This document shows, one piece after another, positions 1-4,221 of a DNA stretch of 5,123 nt. The translations under genes were made by a program, and so were the position numbers. The stretch lies in NCBI GenBank assembly GCA_031267995.1, contig JAIRXZ010000193.1:1-5123 (forward strand). Reading direction: 5' to 3'. The DNA comes from Odoribacteraceae bacterium. Its GTDB lineage: Bacteria > Bacteroidota > Bacteroidia > Bacteroidales > Marinifilaceae. The first letter of the stretch is position 1, and every line of letters starts with the position of its first letter. A model generated the notes under the pieces. That model made no database searches and was not told where the DNA came from. It was given only the letters and a program-made list of their open reading frames with translations.

Positions 1-203
1 GTTACTACCTTCACCGCCTGCGTTGATACCTACAACGCCTGCGTTGATACCTTCAACGCCTGCGTTGATACCTTCAACGCCTGCGTTGATACCTTCAACG
101 CCTGCGTTGAAACCTCTAACGCCTGCGTTGAAACCTCTAACGCCTGCGTTGAAACCTCTAACGCCTGCGTTGAAACCTCTAACGCTGGCGTTAAAACCTT
201 AAA
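1..203. repeat. Tandem array of a 21-bp unit with an embedded inverted repeat, about nine copies, truncated at the left edge
   Basis: Units start at 1, 22, 43, 64, 85, 106, 127, 148 and 169, each exactly 21 bp, followed by a decayed tenth copy from 190. Units at 43, 64 and 85 are identical to one another, and those at 106, 127 and 148 form a second identical set. The first set has gataccttc between the conserved blocks; the second has gaaacctct. Each junction contains aacgc-NN-gcgtt, a 5-bp inverted repeat with a 2-nt spacer, which extends to 7 bp per arm in the first type (tcaacgc/gcgttga). Because 21 is a multiple of three, several frames stay open on both strands, so open frames here are weak evidence of coding. 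The first copy (1-21) is diverged, but the array may continue to the left. Its function is unknown; a structured RNA, an array of protein-binding sites, or a heptapeptide-coding repeat are all possible. Confidence 0.95.
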
Positions 204-301
204 TGGTGGTGAAAAAAGGAAGAAGCGCGTCCCGCGCTCGCTCGTGGAAGTCGAAACGATGTGCCTTGCAAGCCTCGTCGATGGTCGCGCTGTTGACATA
301 G
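204..301. other. Spacer between the repeat array and the tRNA terminator, no gene supported
   Basis: This stretch lies between the decayed last repeat and the terminator of the tRNA gene. It contains a purine-rich run on the plus strand, a short GC-rich hairpin described separately, and otherwise nothing I recognise. A minus-strand open frame beginning with the ATG at 299-297 runs through it into the repeats. That frame starts 3 nt after the terminator T-tract, has no visible promoter or ribosome-binding site, and most of its length is repeat, so I do not call it a gene. Confidence 0.6.
212..238 (-). terminator. Possible weak second hairpin and T-tract
   Basis: Read on the minus strand, a 6-bp stem agcgcg/cgcgct with a 3-nt loop (224-238) is followed by a pyrimidine-rich stretch ending in six Ts (217-212). 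Six nucleotides separate stem and T-tract, which is longer than in a canonical intrinsic terminator. It could act as a backup for read-through of the tRNA terminator, or mean nothing in GC-rich DNA. Confidence 0.3.
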
Positions 302-326
302 AAAAAGCCGCTGGGGATCAGCGGCT
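302..326 (-). terminator. Intrinsic terminator of the tRNA-Phe transcript
   Basis: On the minus strand there is a perfect 8-bp stem, agccgctg pairing with cagcggct (326-319 with 313-306), and a 5-nt loop (318-314). A run of five Ts (306-302) begins at the last base of the 3' stem arm. It sits 4 nt past the 3' end of the mature tRNA sequence, the right place to end a single-gene tRNA transcript. Confidence 0.88.
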
Positions 327-330
327 GTCG

Positions 331-403
331 TGGTACCACCAGGAATCGAACCGGGGACACAAGGATTTTCAGTCCTTTGCTCTACCAACTGAGCTATGGT
401 ACC
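331..403 (-). tRNA. tRNA-Phe, anticodon GAA
   Basis: This 73-nt gene folds into a full cloverleaf on the minus strand. The acceptor stem ggtacca pairs perfectly with tggtacc, and the discriminator base is A. The D-stem is gctc/gagc with loop agttggta. The anticodon stem aagga/tcctt encloses the loop ctgaaaa, giving anticodon GAA for phenylalanine. The variable loop is gtgtc, and the T-arm has the loop ttcgatt. CCA is not encoded; the next bases are cga, so the 3' end must be added by the CCA-adding enzyme. The T-stem (ccCgg/ccTgg) contains one C-U mismatch at its middle pair, position 51-63. U39 is present in the anticodon stem, a standard target of TruA, which is encoded nearby. The gene stands alone with its own promoter-like box and terminator. 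Confidence 0.97.
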
Positions 404-418
404 AACGCTTAACGGGGG

Positions 419-426
419 CAAAAGTA
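419..426 (-). promoter_or_regulatory. Candidate -7 box (TACTTTTG) for tRNA-Phe
   Basis: The minus-strand octamer TACTTTTG fits the Bacteroidota primary sigma factor -7 consensus TAnnTTTG. It lies 15 nt upstream of the first tRNA base, so transcription would start only a few nucleotides before the tRNA. It is preceded by a T-rich stretch. No convincing TTTG -33 element is seen at the expected 19-21 nt distance. Confidence 0.55.
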
Positions 427-465
427 AAAAAAAGATTTGAATGACACGCCACGCGGGTAAAAAAT

Positions 466-1632
466 TTATTTCCGCGGGGGACAACCACCGCGCAGCCGGT
501 AAACGAGGAAGCCCATCAGGACGATGATGATGGCGTTGCTGTAGAGGGCAGCGGGGGCGATGAAGGGGCAGATAACGAGGTAGGTAGCCAGCCACGCGAG
601 GTAGCCAAAGAGGTAGCCGCGGATGACGCCGGGGAGCCTTCGTCGCCAAAGAAAGGGGACTACAAGCAGGTTCACGGGACTTGCCCACAGGAGGTTCGCG
701 TTGGGCGCGGTGGTGGGGTGCAGCGTGAAGTAGCCCAAAAACAGGAGGAGGCAGCCGGTGATGCCCGTGACGATGAAGAGGGGCGCGGCCACGCCGGCGA
801 GGAGGCGTCGACCCCTGAACAGCGACAGGATGAGGATGAGGAGCGCCGTCCCGACGGCAAAGGCGAAGGCGGGCGCGAGGTACCACGGGGTGCGCGGCCG
901 GCTGTCCGGGAGGTCGATGAGCGCGCGGGGGGGGAGGGCGACGGGCTTGCCGTCGTGGCTGGCGTACGCGAGGCCGCGCAGGAGGTAGTCGGGGAGGAAC
1001 ATCTGCTCCCACTTGATGGCGTTGGCGTTGGCGGGCACGCCGAGGATGGTGTGGATGCCCCAGCGCGTCCAGGGGGAGATTTCGAGGCACTCGTCGAGGA
1101 GGTTCCAGAAGTTTTTGTCCTGCCGCGGGGCGTCCCAGGCGACGTCATGGTCGAGGGCGGCGTCGATGATGTCTCGCGCCCGGGTGGTGCAGTTGTCGTA
1201 GAGGAAATTGTAGAGGTAGGTGCGGTTTTCCGGCCGGTAGTTTTCGGAGAGTAGCTCCCAGAGCCGCTGGCGACGGTCGGGGGAGAGGAGGAGCGTCTGC
1301 TCGCGAACGCCCCGCTGGTAGTAGTGATATTCCGCCATGAAGTCGCTGAAGGTGGTGCGGGAGAGGTTGTAGGGGAGAAGGCCGCGGGCGAACTTGAGGT
1401 AGAAGCCCCGCGTGCGAAAATCGAAGGTGCCGTAGTTGAAGACGATGTCCATCCCCCCTCGCGGGTCGCGCACGCGGATGGCGGTGTGGCCGAAGAGGGA
1501 GTAGAGCTGGTCGCCCGGGGCGCAAGTGAGGAGGCTGATCTCCGCGCCGGCAGAGAGGGTGTCCGACGGAGAGGCGAGGAGCGTCCCCGGCAGCAGCAAC
1601 AGGAGGGTAAGGAGGTGTTTTCTTCTTTTCAT
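466..1632 (-). CDS. lnb: Lnb-family lipoprotein N-acyltransferase (DUF4105 / Lnb N-terminal periplasmic domain)
   Basis: This 388-residue protein is probably the Bacteroidota enzyme that N-acylates the lipidated N-terminal cysteine of lipoproteins at the inner membrane, replacing Lnt. An N-terminal signal or anchor (about 1-20, KRRK then a leucine-rich core) precedes a periplasmic domain (about 28-240). That domain carries the family hallmarks FGHTAIRV (H49), NYGTFDF (66-72) and LYDNCTTRARD (C148). His before Cys recalls circularly permuted papain-like folds, and H49 and C148 are the likely catalytic pair; this is inference. The C-terminus has four or five hydrophobic segments, near 251-272, 279-303, 311-329, 335-358 and 360-379. 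The ATG start lies 4 nt past the truA stop, so the two genes are probably cotranscribed. The first codons encode a typical signal sequence, which supports this start. Family assignment is confident from recalled motifs; the biochemical activity is inferred from the family. Confidence 0.8.
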   Translation of the reverse strand: MKRRKHLLTLLLLLPGTLLASPSDTLSAGAEISLLTCAPGDQLYSLFGHTAIRVRDPRGGMDIVFNYGTFDFRTRGFYLKFARGLLPYNLSRTTFSDFMAEYHYYQRGVREQTLLLSPDRRQRLWELLSENYRPENRTYLYNFLYDNCTTRARDIIDAALDHDVAWDAPRQDKNFWNLLDECLEISPWTRWGIHTILGVPANANAIKWEQMFLPDYLLRGLAYASHDGKPVALPPRALIDLPDSRPRTPWYLAPAFAFAVGTALLILILSLFRGRRLLAGVAAPLFIVTGITGCLLLFLGYFTLHPTTAPNANLLWASPVNLLVVPFLWRRRLPGVIRGYLFGYLAWLATYLVICPFIAPAALYSNAIIIVLMGFLVYRLRGGCPPRK

Positions 1633-1635
1633 GTT

Positions 1636-2382
1636 TTACAGTTTGAGGTGAGGCGGGTACTCCACGCGGCGCAGGAAAAGGGCGTGTCCCGGCACGGAGC
1701 GGCCGGCGGCGCGACGGTCTTTTCGCTCGATGACGCGGTTGAACTCCTCGACGGTAATCTTTCCCTGACCCACGTCGAGGAGGGTGCCGACGATGGCGCG
1801 CACCATGTTGCGCAGGAAGCGGTCGGCGCGGATGGTAAAAACCAGCTGCCCGTCCCGCTCTTCCCAGGCGGCGAGGGTGACGCGGCAGCGGTTGGTGGCG
1901 GCGGCGGCGTGCAACTTGGCGAAACTGGTGAAGTCGTCGTGCCGGAGCAGGGCGCGGCACGCTTCGTTCATGAGGGGAAGGTCGGGAAGGGGGTGCACGC
2001 GGAGGGCGAAGGGGTGGCGGAAGGGGTCTTTCTCGACGCTGAGGTGGTAGGTGTAGGTGCGCGAGAGCGCCGAGAAGCGGGCGTGCGCCTCGTCGATGAC
2101 GGGGTAGATGGCGCGGATGGCGATCCGGTGCCCCAGCAGCCCGTTGAGTTTAAAGAGGAGAAGGGGGATGTCCAGCGGGAGGTCGCTGTCGAAGTGGGCG
2201 ACGAAGAAGGAGGCGTGCACGCCCGTGTCCGTCCGCCCGGCGCCGGTGACGGAGGTTTCCCGCTTGAGCAGCAGGGTGAGCGCCCTGTTGATATCCCCCT
2301 GCACGGAGGGGGCGTCGGGCTGAAGCTGCCACCCGTTGTATCCATTCCCGTTGTATGCCAATTCGATGAAGTACCTGGACAT
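1636..2382 (-). CDS. truA: tRNA pseudouridine(38-40) synthase TruA
   Basis: TruA isomerises uridines 38, 39 and 40 in the anticodon stem-loop of many tRNAs. The 248-residue product has the family signatures in order. YNGNGYNGWQLQP (10-22) and SVQGDINRAL (26-35) come first. The active-site motif GRTDTGVHA (49-57) follows, with catalytic Asp52. RFSALSRTYTYHL and FLRNMVRAIVGTLLDVGQG come later. The frame is open 21 codons further upstream, to 2445, but I chose the ATG at 2382 because MSRYFIELAYNG aligns with the usual TruA N-terminus. The upstream residues look like translated promoter DNA, and a TAnnTTTG box lies inside that extension. Length is typical for bacterial TruA. It is the first gene of an apparent two-gene operon with lnb, and its start is divergent from yggS. 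Confidence 0.97.
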   Translation of the reverse strand: MSRYFIELAYNGNGYNGWQLQPDAPSVQGDINRALTLLLKRETSVTGAGRTDTGVHASFFVAHFDSDLPLDIPLLLFKLNGLLGHRIAIRAIYPVIDEAHARFSALSRTYTYHLSVEKDPFRHPFALRVHPLPDLPLMNEACRALLRHDDFTSFAKLHAAAATNRCRVTLAAWEERDGQLVFTIRADRFLRNMVRAIVGTLLDVGQGKITVEEFNRVIERKDRRAAGRSVPGHALFLRRVEYPPHLKL

Positions 2383-2402
2383 CGCTCGTTTTTTTTTCTC
2401 GC

Positions 2403-2410
2403 CAAAAGTA
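2403..2410 (-). promoter_or_regulatory. Candidate -7 box (TACTTTTG) for truA-lnb
   Basis: The minus-strand octamer TACTTTTG matches the Bacteroidota TAnnTTTG -7 consensus and is identical to the box ahead of the tRNA gene. It ends 20 nt before the chosen truA ATG, implying a short A-rich leader (a run of nine As). No clear TTTG lies at the usual -33 spacing. Confidence 0.5.
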
Positions 2411-2482
2411 ACACAAATCGTGAAGAATCCGGCGGCGCTCCTCAATTTATCGCCGTGGCCGGGGAGTTTCCGGTAGTTTGGT

Positions 2483-2490
2483 TATATTTG
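2483..2490 (+). promoter_or_regulatory. Candidate -7 box (TATATTTG) for the yggS operon
   Basis: TATATTTG is an exact match to TAnnTTTG in the divergent intergenic region, 18 nt before the yggS ATG at 2509. Transcription would start around 2495-2498, giving a leader of only about a dozen bases. The -33 element is not recognisable at the normal spacing; a TTTG at 2477-2480 is too close to serve. Confidence 0.5.
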
Positions 2491-2508
2491 CACGTTTATG
2501 AGCGAAAA

Positions 2509-3189
2509 ATGGAAATAATGAATATAGTGAAACGGTGGCAGCGACTCCGCGACGAGCTGCCCGATGGCGTGCGGCTGGTGGCCGTGTCGAAGCGGGAGCC
2601 GGTGGAGGCGATCGAGACGCTGTACCGCGCCGGGCAACGCGCTTTCGGGGAGAACCGGGCGCGGGAACTCGCGGAGAAGCACGACGCCCTGCCCGAGGAT
2701 ATCGAGTGGCACATGATCGGTCACCTGCAGAGTAACAAGGTGAGGCTGGTGGCGCCTTTCGTGACGCTGATCCACGGCGTGGATAGCCTCCACCTGCTGG
2801 AGGCGATTGACGGGGAAGGGGCGCGCGTCGGTCGCGTGATACCTTGTTTGCTTCAATTTCACGTGGCCGAGGAGGAGAGTAAGTTCGGGTTAGACCCGGC
2901 AGGGGCGAGGGCGCTGCTGGAGAGCGGGAGTTACGCCAACATGCGGCACGCGCGGCTGGACGGCGTGATGGGGATGGCCACCTTCACGCCAAACGAGGGG
3001 CAGGTGCGCGCCGAGTTTGCCCGCCTGCGGGAGTTGTTCGGGTGGCTGAAGGGGGAGTTTTTCGCCGGCGAGGAGTCCTTCAAGGAGCTGTCGATGGGGA
3101 TGTCCGGCGATTACCCGCTGGCGGTGGAGGCGGGAAGCACGCTGGTGCGCGTGGGGAGCGCCCTCTTCAGGCCGGGCGACGAGGGGTGA
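2509..3189 (+). CDS. yggS: YggS/PROSC-family pyridoxal 5'-phosphate homeostasis protein
   Basis: This 226-residue protein is a single-domain, cytoplasmic, PLP-binding TIM-barrel protein of the YggS (PipY, PLPBP) family, which maintains vitamin B6 and amino-acid balance without a known catalytic reaction. Family signatures are clear. LVAVSK carries the PLP-binding lysine (K28), followed by AFGENRARELAEK, IEWHMIGHLQSNKVR, LLQFHVAEEESKFGL, and near the end LSMGMSGDYPLAVEAGSTLVRVGSALF, whose serines, glycines and arginine hold the PLP phosphate. The usual final glycine after the ALF motif is arginine here. In-frame ATGs occur at 2509 and 2518. I chose the first, but the second gives MNIVKRWQ, a plausible N-terminus, and cannot be excluded. 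The frame is open far upstream, antisense to truA and lnb, which is a GC-rich shadow. It is followed after 27 nt by the dehydrogenase-like gene. Confidence 0.95.
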   Translation: MEIMNIVKRWQRLRDELPDGVRLVAVSKREPVEAIETLYRAGQRAFGENRARELAEKHDALPEDIEWHMIGHLQSNKVRLVAPFVTLIHGVDSLHLLEAIDGEGARVGRVIPCLLQFHVAEEESKFGLDPAGARALLESGSYANMRHARLDGVMGMATFTPNEGQVRAEFARLRELFGWLKGEFFAGEESFKELSMGMSGDYPLAVEAGSTLVRVGSALFRPGDEG

Positions 3190-3216
3190 TTTGATTAATC
3201 CTGTAAAAAAAGCGAT

Positions 3217-4212
3217 ATGGCAGATTTACGCGTAAAGTTCATGGGGATGGAGTTGCGAAGCCCCGTCGTGGTGGCGAGTTGCGGCCTGACCTCCCGCGTG
3301 GAGGGGATGGAGGTTGCCGAGCGGTCGGGGGCGGGCGCCGTGGTGATGAAGTCTATCTTCGAGGAGCAGATCCGGGAGGATACCCTTCGCGCTTACCGCG
3401 CCGGCTTCGGGGAGAACGATCCCTTTCCCGGCGCGCTCGATTACCTGCGCGCTTACGCCCGCTCGCACTCGATCCGGCAGCACGTCGAGGTGTTGCGCGA
3501 GGCCAAACGGCGGCTGACGATTCCCGTCATCGCCAGCATCAATTGCTTTAGCGACGGGGAGTGGGTCTCCTTCGCCAAAGAGCTGGAAGAGGCGGGGGCG
3601 GATGCCCTGGAGCTGAATATCTTTATCCCGCCCACGGGGGATTTTGCCGGGAGTGCCGACCTGGAGGAGGCCTACGCGGGGATCGTGCGGGCTACGCGAG
3701 CCGTCGCGGGGATTCCCCTGGCGGTGAAGATCGGGAGGGATTTCACCCACTTGCCCGCCTTCGTTGAGCGGTTGCACCACGCCGGCGCCAACGCGGTGAC
3801 GCTCTTTAATCGCCTCGTCAGCCCGGATATACGCGTGGACACGCTGGAGATTACCGGCGACGCCTCACCGCTCAGCCAGCCTTCGGATCTCCGCGCGACG
3901 CTCCGCTGGACGGGCGTGGTGGCCGGGCGGGATCGCTCGCGGGAGATCTCCGCCTCCACGGGCGTGCACGACGGGGAGGCGGTGGTCAAGCTGCTCCTGG
4001 CGGGGGCTACCTCCGTGCAGGTTTGCTCGCTGCTGTACCGCCGCGGCGTGACCGTGATCAAGGAGTTGAACGATTTTCTCGCCACCTGGATGGAGCGCAA
4101 CGGCTTTGCCCGCGTGGAGGAGTTCCGCGGGATGCGCTCCGGCGCCACCATCGCCGACCAGCGCCTGTACGAGCGCGCCCAGTTTATCAAGTACTTTAAT
4201 AATCCATCCTAA
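3217..4212 (+). CDS. Dihydroorotate dehydrogenase-like flavoprotein lacking the class 1A catalytic cysteine
   Basis: The 331-residue product has the FMN-binding TIM-barrel plan of class 1 dihydroorotate dehydrogenases (PyrD). Seen are SPVVVASCGLTS near the N-terminus, VMKSIFEEQI with Lys45, DALELNIFIPPTG (129-141), VKI with Lys171, LFNR with Asn198, and the phosphate-binding STGVHDGEAVVKLLLAGATSVQV (247-269). In class 1A enzymes the middle motif reads N-x-S-C-P-N, with cysteine as catalytic base. Here Asn134 remains, but the cysteine position is Ile137 and the last Asn is Pro139. This matches a separate group usually annotated as dihydroorotate dehydrogenase-like, so it probably binds FMN but may not oxidise dihydroorotate. 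It sits 27 nt after yggS and 9 nt before the lipoprotein gene, consistent with cotranscription. The ATG at 3217 gives the expected short N-terminus before the first barrel strand. Confidence 0.88.
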   Translation: MADLRVKFMGMELRSPVVVASCGLTSRVEGMEVAERSGAGAVVMKSIFEEQIREDTLRAYRAGFGENDPFPGALDYLRAYARSHSIRQHVEVLREAKRRLTIPVIASINCFSDGEWVSFAKELEEAGADALELNIFIPPTGDFAGSADLEEAYAGIVRATRAVAGIPLAVKIGRDFTHLPAFVERLHHAGANAVTLFNRLVSPDIRVDTLEITGDASPLSQPSDLRATLRWTGVVAGRDRSREISASTGVHDGEAVVKLLLAGATSVQVCSLLYRRGVTVIKELNDFLATWMERNGFARVEEFRGMRSGATIADQRLYERAQFIKYFNNPS

Positions 4213-4221
4213 TACCACGAA

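Noticed and set aside
1..203. CRISPR array
   Set aside because: The units are contiguous 21-bp tandem repeats with no unique spacers, and no cas genes are present.
1..203. Plasmid or phage iteron origin
   Set aside because: Direct repeats of this length recall iterons, but no rep gene is visible and all neighbours are chromosomal housekeeping genes. The left flank is not available.
30..299. Minus-strand 89-codon frame encoding QALEVST-type repeats
   Set aside because: It starts just after the tRNA terminator with no promoter or ribosome-binding site, and its stop arises from a single substitution in one repeat copy. The array leaves two of three frames open on each strand by chance.
1..444. 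Plus-strand frame 1, open from the left edge to a TGA at 442-444
   Set aside because: It would have to be translated straight through the antisense of the terminator and tRNA-Phe. The openness comes from the 21-bp periodicity and chance.
459..492. Terminator at the end of lnb
   Set aside because: There is an 8-bp stem with one mismatch at 473-492 overlapping the last codons, but the six-T run lies 8 nt beyond the stem (464-459), too far for a normal intrinsic terminator. lnb might read through toward tRNA-Phe.
191..1090. Minus-strand open frame of 299 codons across lnb, the tRNA and the spacer
   Set aside because: It is an out-of-frame reading of lnb that then translates the tRNA gene, producing a characteristic artefact peptide. 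Composition is Pro/Arg/His rich without domains.
1324..2508. Long plus-strand open frame continuous with yggS and antisense to truA and most of lnb
   Set aside because: It is the complement of two well-recognised genes in GC-rich DNA. Its predicted protein is low-complexity (Gly, Val, Glu, Arg rich) and matches nothing known, while the yggS homology begins only near 2509.
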